36,351 bases of DNA from CAUZEO01 sp963578625 (GTDB lineage: Bacteria > Verrucomicrobiota > Kiritimatiellia > SLOV01), in NCBI GenBank assembly GCA_963578625.1, contig CAUZEO010000012.1:1-36351 (forward strand), in the 5' to 3' direction. Shown here piece after piece: positions 16,047 through 23,701 of the stretch. Under the pieces are notes generated by a model. That model made no database searches. It had not been told where the DNA came from and saw only the letters and a list, made by a program, of their open reading frames with translations. A program made the translations under genes and the position numbers. How positions within the stretch are numbered: position 1 is the stretch's first letter; each line of letters opens with the position of its first letter.

Positions 16047-16690
16047 ATGAAAATTAGGCAAGGCCGCCCGGAACATCTGGCCTCGGGTAACCACAAACGG
16101 AAAAGACGTTGGGAAAGCGGGCATTTTCGGATTTCTCGTCGTCCTGTTGGGAATTGCATTCGCGGGAAATCCGCCCCGCTGGGCCGTTATGTGGTCCCTC
16201 GCGCTTTTTTTACACGTGGTGTTCAAATGGCTTGCATACCACCTCTCGGAGGTGAATCTGGCCGAGCCGGCAAACAGGGGCGCGCTGCGCACCTGGTTCT
16301 ATTGCTGGCCGGGCATGGACCCGCTTCCATTTCTCGATAGGGCAGACCGGGACGTTTCCAGGGTGCCGGCCCGGAAATGGACACGGGCTTTCGCGACGAT
16401 TTCCGCCGGACTTTTCTCCTTCACGTTGCAGCGAGGCAGGTGCCTGCAGACCCGTTCATGGCGATCGGTTGGACTGGAATGGCTGGTTTTCTACTGACGC
16501 TTCACTTTGGTGTTTTCGAATTGCGGGCAAACTACTGGCAGGGCAAAGGCATTCGAGTCCGGTCCATCATGAACAGCCCGCATCGTGCCGGAACCGTCCC
16601 CGCAATTTCGACAGAATTTTTGCAACGTTGGGGTCCCAGTCCGCAGTGGAGAGATTGGCCGCTCACGCCCTTCACGCGGACCGCATCGAG
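16047..16690 (+). pseudogene. Frameshifted membrane acyltransferase (wax synthase/MBOAT-like) remnant
   Basis: Coherent membrane-protein sequence is spread over several frames. ATG at 16047 is followed by AAAA. Deleting one A would join it to a frame reading GKAARNIWPRVTTNGKDVGK and then hydrophobic FGFLVVLLGIAFAGNPPRW, KWLAYHL and WFYCWPGMDPLPFL. Around 16437 a second shift is needed to reach ADPFMAIGWTGMAGFLLTLH and IMNSPHRAG. About 16630 the similarity fades. The WPGMDP, LHFG and IMN-P segments recall wax-synthase-like MBOAT proteins of PVC bacteria, in which the next motif would be a W-G-R-R-W-N block. Here only EFLQRWG is left and the C-terminal half is unrecognisable. Multiple lesions make a single sequencing error unlikely. 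Family call moderate; pseudogene status fairly sure. Confidence 0.65.
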
Positions 16691-17031
16691 CTGCGACTAC
16701 GAGTACGATGTGGAGCAGGAAAGCAGCGTGAGAAACTCGTTGCTTGTGCGACAATCATCCACAAACGCTTTCGTTTGCGACATGTTTTTTCACGCAGAGC
16801 CCACGGAGTGACAAAAAATCCACTCCGTGCCCTCAGTGGTCAATTTCGCTTGGTTGTGGCTTTGCTGCCTTATGGTTCAAATTCTGAATGGGGCCTGCTG
16901 CTCCCGGCTGTGTTGTGCCTCTGTAGAGCTTGTGCGTCGCCGATCGAAAGTCTAGGCGATTTCCGCTACTATACGGATTTCATGGTTTTTATTTCGAGGC
17001 TGGCCCTAAATTTCGGTACTGTAACCAACAA
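16691..17031. other. Non-coding gap before pyrF
   Basis: 340 bases with no supported gene; the ORF crossing it is the out-of-frame tail of the decayed gene. It contains the perfect hairpin at 16802-16829. Just before pyrF, TACTGT at 17017-17022 could be a -10 element that would give an almost leaderless mRNA. Confidence 0.5.
16802..16829. terminator. Perfect 9-bp hairpin after decayed gene
   Basis: CACGGAGTG (16802-16810) is exactly inverted as CACTCCGTG (16821-16829) around the loop ACAAAAAATC. Flanking sequence also reads in 7-base units (CGTGCCC, TCAGTGG, TCAATTT). There is no U-tract after the stem on the plus strand. Confidence 0.45.
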
Positions 17032-17748
17032 ATGAAAGTTGATGCTCCGGAGATTATTCTAGCACTGGATGTTCCCGAATCCAGCGACCTGCCACCCATC
17101 CTTGAATCGATTCCGGATCTGATCCGATTCGGAAAAATCGGACTCGAGCTCTTTTGCGCGGAAGGACCAGACGCACTGCGCCCCCTGCAGGACCTCGGCT
17201 GGCGCATCTTTCTTGATCTGAAACTGCACGACATCCCCCGAACCGTCGAGCGGGCGGTCCGCTCCGCCGCGCGGCACGGCGTGGATTTGCTGACCGTCCA
17301 CGCCGCGGGCGGGCAGGCTATGCTGGAGGCGGCGGTAGCGGCCGCAAAAGACTTCGGCGAAAATCGCCCTCGACTGATCGCGGTCACCACCCTGACGAGC
17401 ATGAACCAGGATGATCTTGCCTGCGTCGGCATCGCGCGCAGCCTCGGGGACCAGGCGCTGGCCCTCGCAGATCTTGCATTGTCCGCCGGCATCGACGGCA
17501 TCGTTTCCTCGGTCCACGAAGCCGCGGCGCTGCGTGACAGGTTCGGACCAGCACCCCTGCTGGTGACACCGGGGATCCGCATGCCCGGCGGAGAGGCGGC
17601 AGATCAGAAACGGATCGCCGCCCCCGCGGATGCCGTCGCCGCCGGCGCGACCCACCTTGTTGTCGGGCGCCCGATTATTGAAGCCGACGATCGGGCCGCA
17701 GCCGCAGCCCTGTTTCTAGAAAACATGCACCAGGCAGAAACACAATGA
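17032..17748 (+). CDS. pyrF: Orotidine 5'-phosphate decarboxylase
   Basis: Cytoplasmic enzyme converting OMP to UMP in the last step of de novo pyrimidine synthesis. 238 residues, the normal length for the bacterial class. The catalytic D-x-K-x-x-D tetrad segment is intact (FLDLKLHDIPRTV, D62, K64, D67), with Lys35 in RFGKIGLEL and the phosphate-loop motifs TPGIRMPGG and HLVVGRPI. The ATG at 17032 starts the first conserved strand (IILALDVPE); an upstream in-frame ATG at 16930 would add 34 unrelated residues. No Shine-Dalgarno is visible before the ATG. No other pyrimidine gene is nearby, and it appears to be transcribed alone. Confidence 0.96.
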   Translation: MKVDAPEIILALDVPESSDLPPILESIPDLIRFGKIGLELFCAEGPDALRPLQDLGWRIFLDLKLHDIPRTVERAVRSAARHGVDLLTVHAAGGQAMLEAAVAAAKDFGENRPRLIAVTTLTSMNQDDLACVGIARSLGDQALALADLALSAGIDGIVSSVHEAAALRDRFGPAPLLVTPGIRMPGGEAADQKRIAAPADAVAAGATHLVVGRPIIEADDRAAAAALFLENMHQAETQ

Positions 17749-17772
17749 CGCGCTGCAGTATCCGTCATATCG

Positions 17773-17793
17773 GACGGATCGGACCGATCCGTC
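17773..17793. repeat. Perfect 21-base palindrome between convergent genes
   Basis: GACGGATCGG-A-CCGATCCGTC, arms of 10 around a single centre base. It lies between pyrF and the aldo/keto reductase, which converge, so a bidirectional terminator is plausible. Its core CGGACCGATCCG recurs at 31652-31663 in another palindrome. Confidence 0.6.
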
Positions 17794-17824
17794 AAATGAC
17801 CGTAGCCCCCATCCTGCCTGCTGT

Positions 17825-18688
17825 TCAAACTACCGCAGGTTGAATCGGGAAAATGGGCGTGACTCCTTCTGTCGAACGAGCAACCGCAAGCTCCTCATCT
17901 TCGGTGAGAGGAACGAGATCCTTCTCCGCGTCAATCATCCACCACAGGTGCTCCGCATGACTGGGACAGACGCAGGAGGTAACAGGCCGTGAGAGCGTCC
18001 AACGCAAGGCGGTTTTCGCCTGGTCGTAGGCATCGACCGGCTTGTACCACGGTTTCAACCACTTCTCCTTTTTCCCATCCGGCCAACCCGTGTATGCCAG
18101 CGTCTTGAGAGCCAGGATTCCCATGCCCTTTTCCCGCGCAACCTTGACCACCGGCGGCCCGAAATTTCCCTGGTACCAACAGATGTAGTTGATGGGAAAG
18201 AGAATCGAATCGAAGTCGAACCGGCTCATCAAGGCCAGCGCCGCTTCTTCACTGTGCGCAGAGAATCCAAAATGCCGAACGAGTCCAAGGTCCCGGGCCT
18301 CCACGAAGGCTTCCATGGCTCCGCCAGGCCCGAAAATCGTATCCACCTCTTCCAGGGTCTGCACGCCATGCAACTGGTACAAGTCGAAGTAGTCCATGCG
18401 CATGTTTTTTAACGACTGGCGCAAAAGCTCGCTGGCTTTCGCCCGGGTGCGCTCGGCTGTCTTTTCCGCGACGAAAATCCGATCGCGATAGGCGCCCAAA
18501 GCCGGCCCGCCGAGTTTCTCGGCCATCCCGTCGCCGTAGGGCCCCATATCAAAATAGTTTACTCCTGCGTCAACGGCGCGGGCTACAGTCTCGCGCGCAA
18601 ACTTCTCGTCTTCCTCAAGGAAAACGATTGCGCCCAATCCAACCACAGAGAGGGACTCACCGGTTCTGCCTAGTAATCGTGTCTGCAT
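17825..18688 (-). CDS. Aldo/keto reductase
   Basis: NAD(P)H-dependent (alpha/beta)8-barrel oxidoreductase acting on an unknown aldehyde or ketone, cytoplasmic. 287 residues from the ATG at 18688; longer in-frame starts up to 18910 add non-homologous sequence. The catalytic tetrad is complete: D47 (VNYFDMG), Y51 (PYGDG), K76 (IFVAEKT) and H107 (DLYQLHGVQ). The C-terminal region includes CVCPSHAEHLWWMID, a variant of the cofactor-binding loop. It is divergent from the zinc dehydrogenase at 18795, sharing a 106-base intergenic region that must contain both promoters, though I see no convincing hexamers there. The pairing suggests joint action on a sugar or polyol. Confidence 0.9.
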   Translation of the reverse strand: MQTRLLGRTGESLSVVGLGAIVFLEEDEKFARETVARAVDAGVNYFDMGPYGDGMAEKLGGPALGAYRDRIFVAEKTAERTRAKASELLRQSLKNMRMDYFDLYQLHGVQTLEEVDTIFGPGGAMEAFVEARDLGLVRHFGFSAHSEEAALALMSRFDFDSILFPINYICWYQGNFGPPVVKVAREKGMGILALKTLAYTGWPDGKKEKWLKPWYKPVDAYDQAKTALRWTLSRPVTSCVCPSHAEHLWWMIDAEKDLVPLTEDEELAVARSTEGVTPIFPIQPAVV

Positions 18689-18794
18689 ATTCCACATCCA
18701 TTCGCTCGTCAGGAGCCATGTCGTACCAGCGGCGGAAAGTCGAGCAAAACCATATCGACAAGGTGGGTCTACCTCTTTATGTTTAATCCTCATT

Positions 18795-19808
18795 ATGCTT
18801 ACCGCACAGTATACTGAGCCTCGCTCCGTCAAGGCCGTGGAGGCGGACATGCCCACTCCCGCCCCGGGCGAGGCGCTGATCCGCGTCTCCCTGTGCGGCA
18901 TTTGTGGCACAGACCTGGCGATCGAAGCGGGAAAACACCCGAGGGCTCAGCCCGGCCTGATCATGGGCCACGAATTTAGCGGAGAAATCGCCGAGATCAA
19001 TGCGCCCGGCTCAGAACTTCGAGCTGGGGACCAGGTCACCGTCTACCCGCTGATAACCTGCGGCAAGTGCCTGGTCTGCCGCACCGGAAACCCGCATGTG
19101 TGCCGCGATCTCAAATTGTACGGCATTGACGCTCCAGGCGGAATGGCCGCGTACGTGGCACTGCCGGTGGACGTCCTTCTGAAATTGCCCGATTCCATGT
19201 CGGCGAAGGCAGGCGCCCTGCTGGAACCGTATGCCGTTGGCATCCACGCCGCCCGGCGCTCTCCGGTTCAACCGGATGACACCGTGGTCGTGATCGGCGG
19301 CGGACCCATTGGCCTGCTCAACGGGCTGGCACTGAAAACTTTGGGAGTTGAAAAGGTTTATCTCACCGATATCAACGCGTTTCGCCTGGGACTTGCCGAA
19401 AAATGCGGCCTGATTCCGTTGGACACGGCGAATGACGATCCGGTCGAAAGGATTCAAGAGGTTACCGATGGTGAAGGCGCCGACGTGGTGTTCGAAGCGG
19501 CAGGCAGTCAATCCGCCGCCGCACAGATGACGGCGTTGGTCCGGTCCCACGGCGCGATTGTGAACGTAAGTGTCTTCAAATTTCAACCGGAGATCGACAT
19601 GCGGTCCGTCAACTTCAAAGAGCTGACCGTCATCGGAACACGGGTATACACCGTGGAAGATTTTCGTACCGCAATCGACACCGTCGAACAACTCCCGGTG
19701 GACACGGTCGTTACGCACCAATTGCCGCTTGCCGGCGTGACGGAAGCATTCGAGATTTTCAAGGCCGGCGTGGATGTGTGCAAAGTGCTGGTGGATGTCG
19801 GGGAGTGA
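18795..19808 (+). CDS. Zinc-dependent medium-chain (polyol/threonine-type) dehydrogenase
   Basis: 337 residues, ATG at 18795. Catalytic zinc ligands are Cys37 (CGICGTD), His59-Glu60 (GHEFSGE) and Glu144 (LLEPYAV). The structural zinc site has Cys89, 92, 95 and 103 (TCGKCLVCRTGNPHVC). The Rossmann motif GGGPIG is at 168-173, with an acidic residue (Asp193 in YLTDINAFR) that favours NAD over NADP. The closest families by pattern are sorbitol/xylitol, threonine and galactitol-type dehydrogenases; the exact substrate cannot be read from the sequence. It is first in a co-directional series with the SDR and GT2-like genes, but the gaps are large, so these are probably separate transcripts. Confidence 0.92.
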   Translation: MLTAQYTEPRSVKAVEADMPTPAPGEALIRVSLCGICGTDLAIEAGKHPRAQPGLIMGHEFSGEIAEINAPGSELRAGDQVTVYPLITCGKCLVCRTGNPHVCRDLKLYGIDAPGGMAAYVALPVDVLLKLPDSMSAKAGALLEPYAVGIHAARRSPVQPDDTVVVIGGGPIGLLNGLALKTLGVEKVYLTDINAFRLGLAEKCGLIPLDTANDDPVERIQEVTDGEGADVVFEAAGSQSAAAQMTALVRSHGAIVNVSVFKFQPEIDMRSVNFKELTVIGTRVYTVEDFRTAIDTVEQLPVDTVVTHQLPLAGVTEAFEIFKAGVDVCKVLVDVGE

Positions 19809-19821
19809 GTGCGAAGAAGAA

Positions 19822-19849
19822 TTCAGGTTTCAGTGTTCAGGTTTCAGGT
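19822..19849 (+). repeat. Exact four-unit heptamer repeat
   Basis: TTCAGGT, TTCAGTG, TTCAGGT, TTCAGGT in perfect 7-base phase just after the dehydrogenase stop. This is the least degenerate heptad tract of the window. The remainder of the 339-base gap 19809-20147 holds leader element A (19914-20074) and no gene. Confidence 0.8.
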
Positions 19850-19913
19850 CGAGCCAGAATATGTAGTGTATTTGAGTTCGCACTTCCAACATTGATCGTT
19901 GAAGGAAAAAAGG

Positions 19914-20074
19914 GGTGACCCGAGGCACTTTGATGTTCAAGTTATGCAAGGCCTCAGATGCAGCCGGACCGGCTGATTTTTCAGGCATGAGAGTTCCAGT
20001 TCTTCGTCGCGGGCGTTGTCGAAGCCAGGATCGACAAAGCTCGCGACGAAGGCAATTTAAGGGTACAGTCAACC
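19914..20074 (+). promoter_or_regulatory. Duplicated leader element, copy A, with long hairpin
   Basis: This region upstream of the SDR gene aligns with 21007-21143 upstream of the next gene. Shared blocks in the same order are GGTGACC-(C)-GAG, CAAGT, GGCCTCAGA, CTGATTTTTCAGG, TGAGAGT, TTCGT, TCGAC, TTCGCGAC-type and GGTA-CAACC-type. Copy A can fold into a long stem: CTTCGTCGCG (20002-20011) with CGCGACGAAG (20042-20051), 10 bp perfect, and inside it TTGTCGA (20016-20022) with TCGACAA (20031-20037). CTGA-TTTT-TCAG (19973-19984) is a smaller hairpin. It could be a structured 5' UTR, a shared promoter/operator or a small mobile element. Confidence 0.6.
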
Positions 20075-20147
20075 TGCAATCCAAACCTGAAACCATTAAA
20101 TCGGAATCGAAAACCTAAGCTCCGCCAGGGGCCGGACCAGTATAAAG

Positions 20148-20915
<768 letters not shown>

Positions 20916-20969
20916 GGCAGGCCGTTTCTTGTTTGAGGGAATAGGTTTCAGTGCGATCCCTGGCCACGG

Positions 20970-20998
20970 TTTTTGGTTTTCGGGATTCGGGGCCGAAA
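20970..20998 (+). repeat. Heptad-phased tract upstream of leader element B
   Basis: TTTTTGG, TTTTCGG, GATTCGG, then GGCCGAAA, ending nine bases before leader element B. It has the same 7-base phasing as the other intergenic tracts. Confidence 0.5.
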
Positions 20999-21006
20999 TT
21001 TTCAGA

Positions 21007-21143
21007 GGTGACCGAGTTCTACTCAGAAACAAGTCTGGCCTCAGACTGCGCCACCTGATTTTTCAGGTTTGAGAGTCCCCCCATCTTCGTAAACAGGGTC
21101 GACGAAATTCGCGACAAAGAAAATTAAAATGGTAGTCTCAACC
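21007..21143 (+). promoter_or_regulatory. Duplicated leader element, copy B
   Basis: Related to copy A (19914-20074) block by block, including the hairpin CCTGA-TTTT-TCAGG (21054-21067) followed by TTTGAGAGT. The large stem of copy A is only partly kept (CTTCGT opposite ACAAAG with one mismatch). It ends 14 bases before the GTG of the GT2-like gene. Confidence 0.6.
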
Positions 21144-21157
21144 GAGAATCGAAAAAA

Positions 21158-22189
21158 GTGACCCACGAACTTCTACCCTCCGCACAACTCGTGAAACACA
21201 GCACGGGTATCGTCATCCCTGTGTACCTTCCGGAAAACGATCAGAAGGACGCCGGCGCTTCGCTCCTCGGCGACACGGTCAGAGCCTTTGCGGAGATCGT
21301 CTCTGATCCCGGTTTCGTTTGCCTGGCTATCGATGGCCCGGAGAATGGGATGGAGACCACGCAATTGCTTGGCGATTCCCTCGGCGTTTCGGTGATTGGA
21401 ACGACTGAGAATCGCGGGAAGCTGCAGGGGATGATCACCGGGGTGCGGGAGCTGCTTGGGAAAACCGAAATCAGGTACCTGGCAGTGGTCGACCAGGACG
21501 GTGATCATTTCGCCAACGAATTACCCAATTTCGTGAGGGCGGCGGAGCACATCCACTCGCAGACCGGCAGTGATCGGATCGTTGTAAACGGAGCCAGAAC
21601 CTCCCGGCATCGTCCGATGGGGTTTTTGAGGGGAGAACTGGAAGAGTTTGCGGACCGGATCCTTTTGGAGATGCTTCGATACCGGGCGGCGGTAAAAAGA
21701 TCGCCGCTGGACCTCCGATTCGCGGGCGCAACGGAGGAATTTCCCGATTTCCATTCCGGCTACAAACTCTACAGCCGGCGCACCGCGGAGAATGTATTCG
21801 GCAAGGATCCTGATTGTTGCGGATGTGATCGGGACGCCTGTTATCGCCATGGGTGCGAAGCGGTGGGCGTAGTGGAAGCGCTTGAAAGCGGCGCAATCTT
21901 CGCGCAGGTGATGCGGAGTACGTTTAATGCGCAACCCGTATCTACATTCGCGAGCCTGAACATTATTCACCTGGTCTCCGACAAAATCATCTGGCCGGCA
22001 CAGCGGCTGGCAATTCCATCCGCATTTGTCCGGCAGTGGATGCTGAATTGCATGCCAAGGCTCAACCTGCTGACTCTGGCGCCGCAAGGCTCCGAAGTGC
22101 TCGGCAAGATCTTCCAGCGAGTAATGGAGATTCTTGATCCAGGCGGCGATCACGCAGTGCCCGCGGATGAATCTCCGTTGTTCGTGTAG
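21158..22189 (+). CDS. GT2-like (GT-A fold) protein with cysteine cluster
   Basis: 343 residues, GTG start at 21158; no in-frame ATG lies between the preceding stop and the first conserved strand. The N-terminal half looks like a family 2 glycosyltransferase: TGIVIPVYLPEND, then FVCLAIDGPENG, the NRGKLQGMITGVRELL loop and an acidic VVDQDGDH motif (D112, D114, D116) like the metal-binding DxD. The region 198-236 contains a compact Cys/His cluster, DPDCCGCDRDACYRHGC (C220, 221, 223, 228, 233, H231), that could bind zinc and is not usual in GT2 enzymes. There is no TM or signal, so it is cytoplasmic. Donor and acceptor are unknown. It shares a leader type with the SDR gene. Confidence 0.75.
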   Translation: MTHELLPSAQLVKHSTGIVIPVYLPENDQKDAGASLLGDTVRAFAEIVSDPGFVCLAIDGPENGMETTQLLGDSLGVSVIGTTENRGKLQGMITGVRELLGKTEIRYLAVVDQDGDHFANELPNFVRAAEHIHSQTGSDRIVVNGARTSRHRPMGFLRGELEEFADRILLEMLRYRAAVKRSPLDLRFAGATEEFPDFHSGYKLYSRRTAENVFGKDPDCCGCDRDACYRHGCEAVGVVEALESGAIFAQVMRSTFNAQPVSTFASLNIIHLVSDKIIWPAQRLAIPSAFVRQWMLNCMPRLNLLTLAPQGSEVLGKIFQRVMEILDPGGDHAVPADESPLFV

Positions 22190-22246
22190 AATTTCTCTTC
22201 CCGTGGCCAACGGAGCCGGCTGCCGGAGCCCCGGCCGCGTTGAAAA

Positions 22247-22341
22247 TGACGAACGAGGAAATCCGAAATCGACTTGATCCATCTCCGCGAGGACGTCACC
22301 TGTCCTTCGTAATTCCTGATTCGGATTTCATTGGGTATTGA
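22247..22341. repeat. Heptad-phased tracts between GT2-like gene and integrase remnant
   Basis: TGACGAA, CGAGGAAA, TCCGAAA, TCGACTT (22247-22275) and TCGTAAT, TCCTGAT, TCGGATT, TCATTGG, GTATTGA (22307-22341). The second tract contains the stop codon of the integrase fragment on the minus strand, so the repeat appears to have replaced the rest of that gene. Confidence 0.55.
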
Positions 22342-22516
22342 GTGGCTCGACACACCGATCCGGTAGCATTACTTTCCGATCTTTTGCGCCCTTACCATGC
22401 ACATGAATGACCCCCCGGTCGAAATCCAGGTCGCTGATTCGAAGCTGCAGGCACTCCATGACACTCAAGGGGCACGTGGAGTACCACACAGCGAAGCCTT
22501 CAGATCTGCTGGTCAA
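22328..22516 (-). pseudogene. intI: Integron-integrase (IntI-type tyrosine recombinase) fragment
   Basis: A 62-codon frame whose middle reads VMECLQLRISDLDFD, then VIHVHGKGAKDRKVMLPD and VEPL. It matches the segment after the first catalytic Arg in IntI proteins (in class 1, GMRISEGLQLRVKDLDFD and EGKGSKDRALMLPESL). The first catalytic Arg box is disrupted (STCPLSV where TGMRIS is expected), and everything else is missing. The 3' end runs into a heptad repeat. The minus orientation, with the N-terminal side pointing toward the attC-like site at 22973, fits normal integron geometry. A dead remnant. Confidence 0.75.
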
Positions 22517-22525
22517 GCTCCTCCC

Positions 22526-23017
22526 CCCGAGGGGTTCGACCTGGAGTCAGCGGCTCTCCTGGGGGACGCCTCTGTTTCTTGCCATAATGCGATGAGGGCA
22601 AGCGTCGGCAGCACAGAGAACGTCCTGGGTTTCGGCTCTGGACTGATCGGGCTGTTCGCAGCACAAGCCTGCCGTGTGCTCGGCGCCAGAGTTACTGTGA
22701 CGGATCTGTCTGAAGGACGACTTGCGCTGGCAGAGCAATTGGGCGCCGATCGCGTCATTCAAGCAGGCCAGCCCCATGAGCTGGCCGTCCTGCACGCCGG
22801 ACACTCCGACAACTCAGATCTAGAGAATGCTGTACATCACGTTGAGGCCAAAGACATTAAGATTCGTCCTCTCATCAGCACCGTTGTTCCGATTGACGAT
22901 GCCCTACAGGTCTACGACACACTCAGGGACAACCCTACCGATCTTCTCGGTACTGTATTCGGAAGTAGCCGGGCGCCAACAAGCCGGATGCATGCGACGG
23001 CTTACAGCCGCACGTGA
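22526..23017 (+). pseudogene. Medium-chain dehydrogenase fragment
   Basis: In-frame remnants of a zinc-type dehydrogenase. The first block resembles the start of the cofactor domain (PEGFDLESAALL, then NVLGFGSGLIGLFAAQ and VTVTDLSEGRLALAEQLGAD). After about residue QAG a block of roughly 100 residues is missing, and the C-terminal pattern follows (IRPLISTVVPIDDALQVYD, NPTDLLGTVF). The whole zinc-binding N-terminal domain is absent and the Rossmann motif is damaged (GSGLIG). The frame closes inside the attC-like element, as gene-cassette ORFs often do. It is not a copy of the intact dehydrogenase at 18795, because the fingerprint residues differ. Confidence 0.7.
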
Positions 23018-23032
23018 TCCGCAACGTTAGCC
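22973..23032 (+). other. attC-like integron recombination site
   Basis: A 60-base imperfect palindrome bounded by GCCAAC (22975-22980) and GTTAGCC (23026-23032). This agrees with the inverse-core RYYYAAC (one deviation) and core GTTRRRY (one deviation) of attC sites. The stems are GC-(C)-GGAT with ATCCGC, which leaves an extrahelical C as in attC, and CGGC-TTACA-GCCG at the tip. CAACAAG near the left end and GCAACGTTAGCC at the right resemble many environmental cassettes. An integrase fragment lies 460 bases to the left in the expected orientation. Confidence 0.6.
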
Positions 23033-23164
23033 ACAGGTAGAAGACCATGGGATTAAGATTCACAGCGCGCGTTTATCGTCACCCGAGAGCGAAGCGTATA
23101 AGTCCGCGCTCATCACGGCTGCATCTCGAGTAGAAGCTAAGGTCATTTGGCAGCAACCATCTGA

Positions 23165-23293
23165 TAGACTGGCATCGCAGGCGGATCGAATGTATTCCGG
23201 TTCGCCGGATCTCCCGATGAATTCCCGGGTTTCCTCGCGAAAGGCATTCCCGACCTTGGTCGCGATCACGATTTCATCCCGGTTCCCGCCCAA
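23165..23293 (-). pseudogene. Aldo/keto reductase N-terminal fragment
   Basis: About 43 codons reading GGNRDEIVIATKVGNAF, then SGEPEYIRSACDASL. This is the strand-3/helix-3 region of an aldo/keto reductase with the catalytic Lys (ATK). After DASL the expected RRLGVDYID block is replaced by unrelated sequence, and nothing upstream matches. It belongs to a different subfamily from the intact reductase at 17825. The surrounding bases 23033-23164 and 23294-23369 show no gene. Confidence 0.65.
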
Positions 23294-23369
23294 CGCATCC
23301 CATCCCGGTCATACTGATCTCAATGCCGCTGCGGCCAGGAGTGCGTGAAGGTAATTTATTCATTGGGGC

Positions 23370-23411
23370 CGGAGCAGTTCATTTTGGGCTCCGCTACACG
23401 GGATCCCCGTG
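23370..23411 (-). terminator. Two adjacent hairpins at the end of the FHA-MoxR operon
   Basis: CGGAGC (23370-23375) pairs with GCTCCG (23388-23393), and CACGGG (23397-23402) pairs with CCCGTG (23406-23411) around ATC. They begin 14 bases downstream of the last stop of the minus-strand operon. There is no clear U-tract. Confidence 0.4.
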
Positions 23412-23424
23412 CTACGGAACGGCG

Positions 23425-23634
23425 TTAGTCCATCGTTAACATCGATGCTCGCTTTCGGAGCGATTGCAGATCCTCCTTGATTTCAATCATGCGCTGCTGC
23501 CGGTCCTTGATCAGGTCGGTGGTTTCAGTTTCCAGGGATCTCAGATTCTCCTGGAGTATAGTTACGTCGCGCTCGAATGCCTCGTGAGGTTTCACCTCTT
23601 CCGATGCGACTTGCGGAAATTGCCGGCGGTTCAT
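23425..23634 (-). CDS. Small coiled-coil protein
   Basis: 69 residues, highly charged, with a heptad-like pattern (DVTILQENLRSLETETTDLI, then IKEDLQSLRKRASML) predicting one long coiled coil. I chose the ATG at 23634 over the one at 23649, because GGAGGG lies 7 bases upstream of it. It has no signal or TM. It follows the FHA-MoxR gene by 67 bases on the same strand and ends the operon. The function is unknown; its strong RBS and position argue for a real gene. It might be an oligomerisation partner for the ATPase. Confidence 0.6.
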   Translation of the reverse strand: MNRRQFPQVASEEVKPHEAFERDVTILQENLRSLETETTDLIKDRQQRMIEIKEDLQSLRKRASMLTMD

Positions 23635-23701
23635 GACATGTCCCTCCATAGTGGCCTGGCAATCCGACTGTGTCGGACCACCCGGTTTCCCTCATTTCCA
23701 G

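Noticed and set aside
16469..17035. 188-codon plus-strand ORF before pyrF
   Set aside because: It begins out of frame within the decayed membrane gene and ends just at the pyrF start. The sequence has no domain and includes a perfect hairpin, so it is not a gene.
18689..18794. Possible operator hairpin AGGT-GGGTCT-ACCT between the divergent reductase and dehydrogenase
   Set aside because: Only a 4-bp stem and no convincing -10/-35 pair, so it is below what I can support.
23412..23432. Second attC-like core (GGCGTTAGTCC) near the small coiled-coil gene
   Set aside because: No matching inverse core or foldable arm lies at the right distance, and the bases include the stop codon of the small gene.
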